Of a stretch of DNA of 64,000 nucleotides, positions 23,560 to 36,700 are shown in pieces. Every line of letters starts with the position of its first letter. Positions within the stretch are counted from its first letter, which is position 1. The notes below the pieces were generated by a model, which did no database searches, was not told the origin of the DNA, and worked only from the letters and a program-made list of their open reading frames with translations. The position numbers were made by a program, and so were the translations under genes. The stretch comes from Pyrrhoderma lamaoense (taxonomy: Eukaryota; Basidiomycota; Agaricomycetes; Hymenochaetales; Hymenochaetaceae): the NCBI GenBank assembly GCA_002794735.1, contig NBAZ01000003.1, forward strand, positions 434,001 to 498,000, given 5' to 3'.

Positions 23560-26500
23560 TATATAACAAGTTGGTAACCTTCCCATTTCTACTTCCCTCC
23601 CCCCCCCTCCTCTCTTCAAACTAAGTTAGAGGGCCCTATCCTCTCATCATATACTCCCTTGGCTTATAATCTCCCCTATTTTCTTTTTTAGCCCATTTTA
23701 GTTGTACACACGTTTTTCATTTTTCTAAGGGATACTTTACATTTTGTGATATTAGAAATACCTTCCGTCCCCGTCGACCCTTCCCCCCTGTTACGACTGA
23801 CAGAAGAGTTAAATAGTGTGAGTAATTTTTCCTTTATTTTTACACTTTTTTTGTTTGGGAACCGTTTTACATACCGACCAGGCGGTGCAATTTTGCAAAA
23901 AAAAATCATCGGCGCGCGATCGCTTGTGTTACACATCTAACTTCCTTGCTCCCCTTCTCCTACCCCTCTTCTTCCCTAAAGTATACAATAACTCCGTGCA
24001 TTCGGTGTCGTTGGGACTCTCTTCGTTTGCTTCCCCTCTACCCCAACCCTCTCTTTCCTCTCTCTCCTTCTTGTCCCTTTGTTCTGTCTTTGTTTGTCTC
24101 CTTCTACATTTCCCTTCCTCCGTCGCTCCGTAAGTTCCGTTCTCCCGACGTAAGTGTATCCTCCCCCTCCGTTTTTTATTATTTGTGTCTCTTGCATCCG
24201 TATCTTCCGAAGTGCAGCAAAAGTAATTCATCTCGATCATTCTTACAACTTCCCAGACCTGGTTATTATACATCCCCCCCCCTCCCTCCTTACCAAACCT
24301 ATAAACCCGCTTCCTTGCCTGTTCATCCAGCTAGTTACTATCTCCTTAGTCCCAGCTTCTTCTGATACCTTTAGATTTCTTTCTTCCGTACTTACTTTAC
24401 TGTCCATTTCTAGTTTTCTTCCGTTTCTTACCTTTTCATATATCAGGGCTTTAAGTTAATCAGGGAGTTTTTCTCACGGATTTACTAGGAAAAGAAAAAG
24501 ACCATTCGGGTTGAATAGTAAAGAAAGAAATAACAAACACTAAGGGAGAAAAGTGAAGAAAAGGGGGTTTTAAGGATAAGAGAATACAAACATTCAATAG
24601 GGATTGAGGTTATAAAGTGAAGACAATATAAGAAGGTGAGTAACCTGTTATTGATATCTCGTTGTTTCTTTGTTCTAGCTAACAACAATCTCCTATTCCG
24701 CGATCCATCTAATCATTCATATTTCGTCAAAATAATAACTTCGAACTCGATTCGTTCGTTTTTACGTTTACTATTATCAAACTTTACCACCTCCTTCCCG
24801 TTCACACGCGGATCTAGCATTGCAGTAGGAGCTTGTTTGATCGAGTCAAAACGACACGTCAAGCTTATAGTCCTTCAACAACCAACCAGAGGACCTACCT
24901 ACTTATCATTGACGACCGATCCATCAAGCGGGCAATCGTTCAAACTCGCCATAAAGTCGCTTGTCCACTTCACCGTCCGACAAGTCAATACGGATACCGC
25001 GTCCACGAGTAGAAACCAACAAAAACAGGCATCGGCACAATAACGGTTACGAATACACACGCTCAATTGATACTCATAATCTTACTCCTAGACGCCAAGG
25101 AGCACAGCAAATTAAGAAAGAAGACGGGAAAGAAGAGACTGCGGGGCCACACATCGGAGCGCTCGTTAAATCAAACGCTCGTCTGGGGTAATTTGAACTA
25201 GTTGGATTGGTAACTGTAAGTTGTATATTCTCTTCTTTCTTCTCTTTCTTTCCGTTGCCGTATGATGCCATTCGTGCTTTCGGACAATCGACTCCCATAT
25301 GCTTCCCACGTGTCGGACGCGCGACTGGGCGTCTATCTATCTCGACTTCTATTCTATCAATAATCTCTTTTCCTGCTTTCTGCTTATTGAAAGCCTACTT
25401 GATCAATCTTACTACCTTCCAACTTGTTTGCTTCTACTCTTCTGTTCTCCTTCGCGCCTCCACGCGCCGACTTATCCTTCTTATCGCCCACCCTGAAGCT
25501 TCGGGGGCGGCTATCTGTCAGTACTGCCATAGATGGATAGGGTTTGATAGGATATATGTGTGTGTGGCTAACTGAATATATGTGGATGAATGAATTAGGC
25601 TGAGTTTGGGATGAAGTGAATTGATTTCATTTTCTTATTTTATGCTATACCTTTTCTATTATACGTCATCTTGATTGTTTTGGAGTCTGATTCTGATTTG
25701 AATGGTTGGGAGATGGCCTATAAGCGCTAAAGATGTACAACATCTGAAATGAATTAATTGAGGCTATGTAGCTCAGTTGAGCCGGCTCGCTCATACCTCA
25801 TCACCCTTTCTCTACCTTTTTTCTTGTACCTCATCCCTTTCATCACACTTCTACCTTACTTCTACTTTACACACTTCATCCTTCTTCTTTCTATATACCC
25901 CGCTCTAACAGAATTTGATCCCGTCAACTTCCAGTCACTACAGTCTCAGTCAGAACTACTCACTGTTTCTGAGGCTTCACGTTTATAATATCTAACACAG
26001 GGAGATCTCAAAGAGGTAAGTGTTTCCTAAAGTGGCAGTATTACCTGCTTGGATCTACATTGACTCATTCAGTTGTTTTTATTTGTCTCTCTTTGTGCAC
26101 AATCACCATCATCATATTACGTGATAGGTCGCATCACGAAATCGATTTGATAGGGATAAGATTGACTTAGGGGTCGATCAATCAATCGTCAATCGCAATA
26201 CAAAGGGAGCAAAGCTTTTTCCCTGTTGCTATATTAGAAGAAAGAAGGAGCTTCTTCAGGGACTTTAGTTTTATTGGGTTGTTGGTGAGTTGAATCTTCT
26301 AATTTCCCTTCTCTGTCTACGCTGGGGATTCTCTTGGGCGAGAATACTGTTACTGATTATGTGATCATTTCTACTTTTGAACGTTCCATTCATTCGCCTG
26401 CTAATGGTATCAACATCGATGTCCAACGCGACAATGTTCATTTAATATCGTCGGCTATCTCGCGAACTCAAACCAAAACACGATGACCGGTTACGGTTTC

Positions 26501-27727
26501 AACTCTCCCTCTTTGACCCTTACGATCCTGGACCATACAACTTCCAACTTCCAATCTATTGATGTTCAAAAAAAATGGGAATTTTCTCACTTCGCCACAT
26601 CGCATAACGCCATATCCGTGTATCCGCATATCCTCATATATCCGCGTATACGTATACACACATGCGCGCGTGTGCTCTTACAAACAACCCAAACAAAAAC
26701 AAAATACCGTTTTTTTACGGTACAAACTATGCAACTGTACGGATGCATATGCACACATGGGCACGTCCAAATACACGCCTCATAATTAACATTATAAATC
26801 CACGATCTTCCACGCCTCGTGAATAACTCCACTATTCCGTTCTTCCAAACTTCGAAATCGCCTCTTAACCTGAATTGCGATTTTGATAAACGGTTGGGAA
26901 CGATTGACGATTTCCCCCGACTTGCAATACATATACATATATCTGGTTTTCTTCGCTTTCTCGTACCTAACCTCACACACGCACACTCACGGTTCCGATA
27001 ATAAAAACTTGGTCGCCTCCTCTTATCATATATGCGCCTTCTCTTTCGCCTAACAAAATTGGCTCTTCACTCTATATTATAACGCGCGCTCGAACGCATG
27101 TACACACGTCCACGAACTATCTACGAATCGACACAAAACCCGTTACCCTTAACTTGTGGCTGCGCCATCAATCTGACTTGCGCACTTAATATATAATTAA
27201 ACTATAACAACGACAACAACAACGGGGTTGAAATCTTGGATCTCACCTCACCCTCGATCACGATAACGGGCCTGTGTACAACTTACACATACACGATCGG
27301 ATTCTATACAATATAAACAGGAGCAAGTCGACACAGTCGAAACAATTGTTGTTGACGAAGCGAAGGAAAGAAGAAAAGCAAGATTTTCGCCGCTTAAACT
27401 TGTAAGTGTTGCAAAGGACCACAGAATGAAGGTTTAGGAGAGGGAGCCACGTTGAATTCTCTTTTTTTCCTTGCTAGACCTTACTTTTCCTTTGTTTCTC
27501 TCTTTCCCTTTTTTGGGTTCACAGCCACAAGCTAATCAAGTCCTGTCTTGTATAGGAAATTTACTAGGTGACAACCAAAGGCCTCCACACGAACTGAGAG
27601 GTAAGGGACCTAGGAAAGTGAAGGCTAACCGGGAAAGGATATCCAACGCGCAAAAAGACAGAGGATCTGAAATCTCAAGGAGTAAGAAGGAAGGGTTCAT
27701 ATTTTGATATAAATAAAGGGCAAAGAA
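23560..27727 (+). promoter_or_regulatory. Pyrimidine-rich upstream and leader region of the cyclin gene
   Basis: About 4 kb leading up to the cyclin start codon, with long C/T-rich tracts on the plus strand (strongest at 23583-23690, 23940-24470, 25222-25500 and 25790-25960). Such tracts mark promoters and leaders of highly regulated fungal genes. A likely leader intron is 27402..27524 (donor GTAAGT, acceptor TTCACAG after a T-rich stretch); from its end to the ATG at 27728 there is no ATG, as expected for a translated mRNA leader. Other GTGAGT/CTAG pairs (for example 24634 to 24680) could be further leader introns. Open frames in this region are C/T-tract artefacts. Confidence 0.5.
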
Positions 27728-30700
27728 ATGGCTTCAGCTATCCAATCGAGTAGGCATCCTCATCCTTCTCATTCTTCCCATCCACACCCTCTTGCACACC
27801 CACATTCACATACATATTCGCTCTCGCATCCTCTTTCTCAACAACATCAACAACACTCAGGTCACACAGCTTCAACAGCTGCAGTCGGCGCAAGTTCCTC
27901 AGCAGCCACGTATCTTCAGCAACAACAACCACCATCACAGCAGACTACGTCGATAGGTGGCGTTGGTGGTAGTATTTCAAGCGCGAGTGCCGCAGCAGGT
28001 GGATCAGGGGTAAGTCCATTCAGGAGGGCACATCGTACAGCTGTTAAGCAGCAACAACAAACTTCGCAGTCTCAGGCTTCTGTGAGTCCCTCTCTCTCCG
28101 ATTTTTTGTACACTTGAACTTCTTTTTTCTGTTTTGGACGAGTTGTTGGTGTGATCTTACTCGTTCCAACTTCCTGTGGTGTATCTTGCGTGCACATTTT
28201 TCTTTGTCTTTTTAGTCGTTTTTAATTCTAATGTCGCGTGCTCTTGTTTACGTCTGTGTGTTGAGGTGGACCGCGCTTGTACCACTAAACCACACTCTCA
28301 TTATCTCTTGTTTCAGCTTCTTCTAGCTTTATCCCTCGTTTTAATTTGATTACGTTTTCTTTACATCCCTTTATTTCTTTTTGTTACCACCTTCCCTTTC
28401 TTCTCTTTCACATATATAAATATATGATTTTTTGGATTGCAACTAACCACTTATTCTTTTTCTTTTACTTCGATTCTCTATCCCCCCTTCTACATTTCGC
28501 TCGTTACGCACAACCCCCTACGTATACCCGTTAACAGGCCATCACCGGAGGAACATCAACCGCGAGCGCGAGCGCAAACGGCGTACTGATGCCTGCCTCC
28601 AGTAGTGGCAGCAACTCCAGTGGTAACACTAACAGTGTCAACGCCAACACCGCTTCTCACGCTCATCATCATCATCGTCAACCGCAGCAATCGCATATCC
28701 CAAGCAACACCGCTTCAGCGGCGGCGGCGGCGCACGTATATCTTCGGCACGCTCATCCGCATCCTTCGCAGCCTAGTCACTACAGTCATGCGTCAATGTC
28801 AATGTCTAACAATACCACAGCCAACAGTGCTTCAAATAGTAATATCACCACTAATCATCTGAACATGACAGTTACAGTTGCGCCTTCTGTTGCCAATCCA
28901 GCAGTAGCTGGGGTAGGTGCAATGAGGAGTGCAGGAGGGGGGCATGGACAAGGACAAGGACGCGGGCCCGTCCATCAAGCTGCAGAAAACTACTACGGAC
29001 ACGAAGTTACCGCAAGGATCTGTGCTCGTTATGTTGCTCATACGTTTGCTTGTCCAGAAATTTTACCACCCGTTATAACCAATCAACCTTCGAACCAGGC
29101 AAATGCTGATGCTGCTAACACTAACACCAATTCGAGTACCGATGCTAACGTTAGTGGAACAAACACTTCTCAACAACAACAACGGAATCCGAGCTCAAGT
29201 GCTTCTAGTGCGGCAGCTGCAGTAGCCACAGTGCAAACAACGACTGTCATACTTTCTATTAAGTCTCAGCCTGAGCTTGTGCCAGTTCACAACGGCATTC
29301 CGTGCACACTGGCCCACTTCGTGGCATACGCACTGCATCGGACGCGTCTACACGATTCTGTCACATATACCGCACTCGCGCTTCTTCACCGTCTGAAGAC
29401 GCGTTTTCCGGCTGCACGAGGCTCATCAGGCCACCGTCTCTTCCTTTCGGCATTCATGATTGCCAGCAAGGTTGTCTGTGATGACACGTACTCCAACAGA
29501 TCATGGGCCGTCGTGGGACAGAACATGTTTGGACTCAGAGAGGTCAACCAGATGGAGAGAGAGATGTGCGCTTATTTGGAGTGGATGTTGAACATACCCG
29601 AAGAGGATCTCAGGCTGTTTACGGCTCAAGTTAAAAGTATATATGCATTGGCAGCTGATTGTATTCCGATGGGTACGAATGGGGGTAGGGGTGGTGATGA
29701 TGGTTCTGGTGGAACTGACCTGTTGTCGAGGTATGGAAGAGGTGTTACGATGATCTTGGCCGCAGGTGTTGGTGGATATGAAGCGCTTGAGAGAGAACGT
29801 GTTAGAGCAATAGAAGCGCAAAGATTCCGCGGGGAAAATGTTTTAAGGGTGGCACCGCAGCCAGGCTCGTCGTCGTCGCGTGTTAGGGAACCAGAGGTCC
29901 CAATGGCCATCGATCCCACTGATGGTTCACATGGGGATGATGATGATGAGGACGAAGAAGATGATATGGATAGGGACAGCAGTGAGAATGAAAGTATGAG
30001 TGGAGAGTTGGATAGGAATGAGGATGGTTTAAGAAGGGTTCGAGCTCAGCTACCCACTCCTACAGATGTTGATGCTGCTTCGTACCAGCAACAATTCGCA
30101 CCTGGTGGTTATACTTATTCAGGACATCACCATCATCAACAGCAGCACAGATCAGCCGTCCCACCGATCTCGACCAGCACGTCCTCGTCATCCTCTGGGA
30201 ATAGTAGTAATAATGGTGGGGACAATAGTAGTGATAACACTGTCCTTGGTGCAGCAGGAGGTAATGGAGGAGTGTATCCATCGCCGCCTACTAGTCCACC
30301 CAGCCCAACGGGTCTGAGTGCAACACGTCATCCGCCTACCGCCGTTCCTGCTATTCATAGTGGCATGCAACAACCATATCGACCCACGTCTTCTTCCTCA
30401 GCTTCAGCTGCTGCCGCTCTTGTGGTATCTCAGCAACAATCGGAAAGAGAACGAGAGAGAAGGAGGGAAAGAGAAAGGGCACGGATAGTTGCTCCGGGTG
30501 CTGTTAGTACTGCTGGTGGTGCATATAGTAGGGGTGTAGCGGAAAGACCTGCTTCGAGATCTGACGGGAGGAGTTCACGTGATCGAGCTTTAGACCGCGA
30601 TCGCGAACATGATCGTATACGCGAACGCGAGCAAAGAGCGTTGACGGAACAACGCGCATCGGAGCAACAACAGCGTGAGCGTGTGATGGCTTTGGGACGG

Positions 30701-31641
30701 GAACGTGAAAGAGCGAGAGAAATGGAGAGTCCAGGTAGCACAAGCAGTATGAGTAGCGAGGAGAGTGCGACGTTACCTACTCCTCCCAGCAGCGCGAATG
30801 TACATGGGCATGGTCCGGTTGCGAATGTTGGGATAGGTATGATGAAAGAGAGGGAGAGAGGTTATAACGGAGTTGTGGGTGCGATGGGCACGTCTACGGC
30901 TAGTGCCGCCGCAAGAAAGATGGAGAAAAGCTGGTCGATGCCTTACTCGTCTTCTTCTGCCTCTGCAGCAGCCCATGGACACGGTCAACAGGCATATGGG
31001 CGTGGTGGTAGTGATAGCCGTGAAGGGAAGGAAAGATCGCTGGTGAGCAGTGCTAGTGCTAGCACATTAAAGGCACCTATGTCAGCATCAACATCTAACA
31101 ATCTCGCTACTACTTCAACCTCCACTTCGGCGGCGATGGTTTCCAGCGTTAATGCAAGCAGTACTGGATTCCCTCAACATTTGATGGGGAGTATGGGTAT
31201 TGGGGCGTTGAAGCTGATGGAGACGCTCTTATGGCTGGTGGTGGGGTTGGTAGTGGGGCTTCTTACGCAGGTGGACTTTCTTCATCGTATGGCGCTGGTG
31301 GAAATGGATCTGCTGCGACTATGGTCGGTGGTGCTATTTTGGGAGATGAGAAGAGGGGTGGGATGGGGTATTACAGTGTTGCTCTTACCTCGTCTGCTTC
31401 TGGTTCGGCGGGATCGACCGGGAATTCGGGGAAGAGGGAGAGGGGCGAGAGGGAGAGGGAGAGAGAAAGAGAGAGAGTCAGGGAGGTTATTTCTGGATCT
31501 GAATCTGGTGTTGGCGCAGGACCTAGTACAAGTGCGGGATCTGTGCCTATACCAACCATTGGACAGGGAGCTAGCCGCGAAGAGAAGAACGAAAAAGAAA
31601 GAAAGGCCTTCAAGACATACACTGTTCCTTGTGGGTGGTGA
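27728..31641 (+). CDS. PHO80/Pcl-like cyclin, large low-complexity protein (about 1,150 aa)
   Basis: Two main exons, 27728..28081 and 28538..31641, separated by a long 456-nt intron (GTGAGT...AACAG). The protein starts His/Pro/Ser/Gln-rich. A cyclin fold begins at about residue 268 (EVTARICARYVAHTFACPEI), is interrupted by about 70 low-complexity residues, and continues at about 365-475 with GIPCTLAHFVAYALHRTRL, FLSAFMIASKVVCDDTY and EREMCAYLEWMLNI. This resembles Pcl/Pho80-type partners of Pho85-like CDKs, with roles in cell cycle entry or nutrient response by family knowledge. The rest is acidic runs, Arg/Glu repeats and Gly/Ser tracts. Near 31202-31205 (G4) the natural Gly/Ala/Ser-rich frame switches by one base; either a base is missing or 31191..31270 is an intron (both restore the frame that ends at 31641). 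Read straight on, the frame ends at 31705 with an implausible hydrophobic then basic tail. Confidence 0.85.
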
Positions 31642-33712
31642 ATCTTTTCACCTCCTCTTCTTCCCGTATCCTTTCAACTTCACGCCTTCTCTGTCTTCTG
31701 GATGACCCTCTGAAGATGTTTTTCATTTCAACATATCACAGAACAATTTAAAGTCTCATATTCAAGATCTTCAAATTAACATATTTACCTTCCTTTGTCT
31801 ATTAACCGACGTACACAATTCTCTTTGATTTGACTACAAGTTTTACTATCTTTAAAGAATGCATATTGAATTGATAAAATACACCAAAACCCCTATTTTT
31901 CTTTAGCATCTTCTAGATGTCCATTTCTTTTTTACTACCATCACCCAGATGTGCCCTTCAGTCCTCTCTTCGGTCGCTCATGGGTCCTAGGACGGATGGA
32001 TGAGTGGGCATATGAAGTCTTCTTTGCCCACTCTTTTCCATATTCCATGCTCCTTTAATTTGGCCCCCTCCCTCGCTTAGGCTTTATCAATCACCCATAG
32101 ACGCAATCGCGATCGCAAGTCCTGCTCACTTCCTTAGACTTTCTCTTTAAACTTCGTAGTCAGAAGATGCCCTCCTATCCTGTCTTTGGCATCCCTCGTC
32201 CCATGCAACCTTTGCAAGTTAATGTTATCACGGAAATTGGAACACACTTTAGACCAAGTGCACTGAAGAGACGGATAAACAAGAAGATTTGGGAGCTTGT
32301 CTTTTCTAACTTATCCCACCCTCAATGGCGTCTCTGCACACCTGTTGTACTTTCTCTCCATGCCGTACCCTCTTCCCTTATCTTGGGCTTATATTATCTA
32401 TGCCTATGCAACTGAAAAACTGGATCATTTTCGGTTCATCTTTATGTGACCTTTATCTATACATGGATTTTTCAGCATAACCCTTTTGTATGTACTTGTG
32501 GTCCTTGTTTGCTGCTTCTCTTCTCTTTTTCTGTTGTATGGTATATTTTTTGGATGAAAAATACTTTTTCGTCAATTTTCTTTTTTCTTTTCTTTCTTCA
32601 ACTCGAGCGCTTTGTACAAAAAAACTCTTCCTCCTATTTTTGGTGATTTACATTAACCAACTTGCTTTTTTCTGTTTTCTTTTTACTTTTACCCAATGAA
32701 CAAGTTGACGAACGGCATCATGGTGTTTAGTAACGCAATGCATTTCATCCATTCATATTCTTTTTCTTCTCTTCTCACCCCCCCCCCTTTTTCAAGTTGA
32801 TCAATTTTCTCATAAGCTGATCTGCAATTCCTAGCATTTACCACACAGCATACTTGCCTTCCATTATCGAGCTCATACCTTCATATTTTCATACCTATCA
32901 CCAATTTTCCTCTTTTTCTAACGAGGTCGTCCCAACTGCAATATTTAGCTTCTTTCTTTCTGTTTCTCCCATGCGCAATCCTCATTCCTCTAAGCCAGCC
33001 AATTATTCTTTCTATTTCTTGTCCTTTAGCTACCGTTTCCGTCTATCTATATACAAGGGCCGCCTCTTCTCCGTAATCAATCCTTGAATTTCATTGTCCC
33101 TTTCCTCCCTTTTTAAACCTCTCTCAAGCTACCCATTTCTTTTACTAGTGAATGGATATCTATCTATCTACCATATCTTCTCGTTTCCTTCTCACATTAT
33201 TTTTTATTCCTTGACTTTTCCCAAGTTTCTTTTTTCTTGTTTTCTTTAACTACCATTTTTCTCTTTCCTACCAAATGATTAAGAATATCTCTGCATACGC
33301 TCGCTTTCCCCTTCACAGTTGTTGTAATTAATGTATCTAGGCAAAAAAGAGGGGAAAGATTAATACCAATATATAGATCGGAATTAACAGGGAACGCATA
33401 ATATAGATATAAAGTGTTTCTTCTATTTACAACGTTCGTCTGAGAGCAGTAGGACAGGCCATCAAGTGAGAAGGGGGGAAGAATTTTTGATAAGCCAGAT
33501 GAATAAGAATTCGTGTCGGGTTTGTGTTTAGAGTTTGTTGGTCCTGAGTCAACGAGATAGTTTGTGAATTTTGAATCCGATGAGTACGAATATAACAGGC
33601 AACTTTTCTACATTTGTTGAAACGTGAAAATAATTGAGAATAAAAACTCTGTTTATTATAAAGATTTACGTTTCACTTTGTATATAAAAAATCTTTAGTT
33701 TTCCAAAATGAG
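31642..33712. other. T-rich downstream region
   Basis: About 2 kb, strongly T/C-rich on the plus strand (32440-33300). It probably contains the cyclin 3' untranslated region. Open frames here are rich in Phe/Leu/Ser because of the T-richness and are not supported as genes. A C10 run sits at 32778-32787. Confidence 0.5.
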
Positions 33713-33784
33713 TTCGGATACGGGGAATCGAACCCCGAGCTGCCGCGTGAAAGGCGGCAATGTTAGCCGTTACACCATATCCGA
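33713..33784 (-). tRNA. tRNA-Glu (anticodon UUC)
   Basis: Read on the minus strand, 72 nt including discriminator A. The 7-bp acceptor stem TCGGATA/TATCCGA is perfect, the D arm carries GTGTAACGGCTA, the anticodon stem TGCCGC/GCGGCA closes loop CTTTCAC with anticodon TTC, and the T arm is CGGGG-TTCGATT-CCCCG. No intron; no CCA encoded, as normal for a nuclear gene. A T-rich stretch (AAAGATTTTTT on the minus strand) about 20 nt downstream could serve as the Pol III terminator. Confidence 0.97.
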
Positions 33785-36700
33785 CTTGAATATCTGTGCA
33801 AATATGCATATCAGTCGTCAGCAGAGTGTCTGTATAAAATAATTAAGGGAGTTCCTATGATTAGTAGTTATGACTTACGATAGTACACAATAGCTTAGGG
33901 ACGGTAGGCCGTAAACACAAGTATAAACCACAAAAAAATGAAAAAACCTAGAAAGGAGAGGATGAGAAGAGATAGAAGAAGATGGGTAACCTAAAAAGGA
34001 GACATGAGTAGGAATGAGGCATAACTTCCCTTCTAGGCTATTTTATCTCAATGAATGAAATCATGAGTTCTAACCTATCGGGACAAATAATTGAGATATA
34101 TTGGATTTTTATCGTATTTTATTGCCTCCATTAGTACTTTGTTACTCATCAATATGCACATTATTACATATAAATCCACATGTAGATTGTATAAGCATCG
34201 CGAGATACTCCTGAACGCTCCTTCCTTCTACACCATCCCGATCACCAAAAGCACCACTCTCTTCTTGAATTCTCACCAATTTTCCTTACCCTCCTCGTCG
34301 TGGCAGAAGTTTCAAGTCCTCTCTTATCTCTTCTTACCTAATGAATGAATGAATGTTGTAGTCATATGATCAAATTTGCACATTTCCTTATTTGTATTTT
34401 AGAACACCTGGCTGTCCGATGTAAGAGACCGAAGCCCAATACATTCATCAGAAGCTCGGATGACGTAATGTGAGTGCGTCTGATGCCGAATGCTTGATTT
34501 TTATGGACTCGGCAAGTTTGAACAAAGCAAGTGAGAGGTTATTTTGAGGAAGAGATGTAAAAAGAGCCGTCAACTAGCTAAAGTATGTTTTGCGGAATTC
34601 CTATAATAGAGATTACTGATACTTTTGTTTGGTCATGAGGGTAAGGCAAACTCTCGAAGAAGTCGGATCACATTAAATGCGGGGATTTACTAGTACTAGT
34701 AGTCATACAGATCAGTGGCGGTGATAAGCTTTGAAGGCTCTTCCGAATTCACTACAGGTGAAGTTTTACTTTCGACCTTTTTCTGAGACATCAAGAAGTG
34801 TGAACAAAAAAATTTCATGTACTCTTTGAGAGTGAACACATGCGGAAGATCTCATACGAACAGGTCTTGAGACGGATCTCATCGTCATTAGAGCGGGAGA
34901 ATCAGGTTTTATGGGGTGAAGTATGACCCGAGGCCCGAAGACCTAGAGCCTTCAATACACCGAGGCGGGAAGGCGTTTGCACCAGTATCCGTAAAAGCGT
35001 AAAAATAAGGACTTGCTACGTCACTTATGAAACAGACTGATCCATCCCTTACACTCCGATGTTCAAATATAAAACACGGATGGAAGAAATTTCTGTATAC
35101 ACCCACATAGACACAAGATCAATCCGAGTTGCTATTGTTCCATAACTTCCAGTCCCTGATCCGTTTTTAACTCTAATCTATGTAAGCCACTTCCGAGAAG
35201 TGCTCTGATATAGGGTAAGTATGGGGCGTTTGTAAGAAAGAAGGAAACAGACTTGACTTTGAGCACAGAGAAAAGCTTGTTAGAGAAAAGTGCTCGAGGC
35301 TCTGCGGTGGGACTCCTCCGCAGTTTCCCTTGCGAAGTGTCCACCAAATGAATAATCCTTATCATTCACCATTCATTCCCGGAGATCAATGCGAAAGATC
35401 ATTTCTAATTTTGTACTTCCTAATTTCGCCCTTGTCCGAGTCAAGCCCGATTGGTGAACGCGTGATTCTCCTGTTTTACTAATTTAACAGGGGATTTTAA
35501 ACTTTGATTCTGGACCAGTTCTGAATCGAGTCTGCCATAAGAAGATCAACTCATCGATTTATTACAATTCAAGGTTTTCAAAGTATAAATGCAATATAAA
35601 CCCTCCCTACGATTTGTAGAGTTCATAGGAACAAAGTCGGCAAAATATCTTCCTTCACACTGGTAGACAGAGAGAGCGAGAGTCGTGATTGCGTGAGAGT
35701 ACATGTATTATTGTATTGCCGACCCGGGTACTTTTCCTACTCTCATCAGATTTCCCCACGTCATCTAAATCAGGCTCAACTCCGAATTTTACTCTTCCTG
35801 GCTTACACAAAGTCAAGTCTCTTATTCCTGGGCCTTTTCTCACTGTCTGTCTTTCTCGATGTATCTTTTTTATTACGTGATGAGAAAGTATGGATGCAGT
35901 ACACAAGCTGATACGTGGATACAACTGCTTGATAACAATGCTCCCAAGTGACGTTACCGTCATGATTGTAGACACGCGTATCTAACACCAGGCGCAAGGT
36001 CGTGGTTGTTGGCCCCTCCGCCGCCTGCAAAATTGATCGATGTGCCGGGCATCGGGAATTACCCTCTTCCGAAATTTCCGAAAGGCTGTGTGTGCTGTTT
36101 TTGAAGAACACTGACGAGATGCCAGACCTCTGCTTAAGCTGTTCTTTTCTTCTGATGGTTAGATGGCTAGCGGAGATGACGGCTGTCTGTCATGTCGCTG
36201 GAAACGGTATAGGGCCCCTTATAGATGGAAACAACAGCATGTAATATTACTAATAAGATAACGAGCAACAATACCAGTCGTAGTAACAATAACCTTTGGT
36301 GCCTTGTAAGAGTATGAACATACACGCATGATTTTTCGGACTTGAAAATCTATCAGGACTGATGGGTCAGAGATGTATGGATGAAAAAAGAATCTGGCCC
36401 AAAGTGGGTAGGTTTTTCAAACTTTAAGGGAAGTACCCGTACTCAGGGACTTACAACTTCGGATATTTTTCTATCTGTCCTATCTTTTGGTCATGGACAC
36501 AAACTTCCATCATACGCAGCGCCAACTGACTTCTTCCCTATTCAAATATAAGATCCTAGAATGTATCTATCCGGGGCTAGGAAGTCTCGCAGGCTTTTTT
36601 TTGGTCATTTAAGAAAATTTGCCGAACGCCCCCATTTTGTTTTTGTAAGAAAGATAGGGCTATATCCACTTTTGGAAGAAAGTAATCATTCCTTTCGTCA

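Larger units (their letters stand above)
14426..23560. other. Long gene-free AT-rich region
   Basis: About 9 kb with no open frame above roughly 100 codons, no conserved peptide in any frame, and no tRNA or rRNA that I could find. It contains simple repeats (listed separately), many ATAT/TACATG-type palindromic words and two copies of a 12-nt palindrome. It may hold non-coding transcripts or distal regulatory DNA for the cyclin gene; I see nothing that proves either. Confidence 0.5.

Noticed and set aside
23929..24459. Several overlapping open frames on both strands
   Set aside because: They arise from long pyrimidine tracts lacking stop codons; protein composition is Pro/Ser/Leu or Arg/Glu only.
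24636..25043. 135-codon plus-strand open frame
   Set aside because: No similarity or coding-like structure; more likely part of the cyclin leader region.
30430..30741. Ser/Arg-rich frame antisense to the cyclin gene
   Set aside because: Shadow of the Arg/Glu repeats in the cyclin frame.
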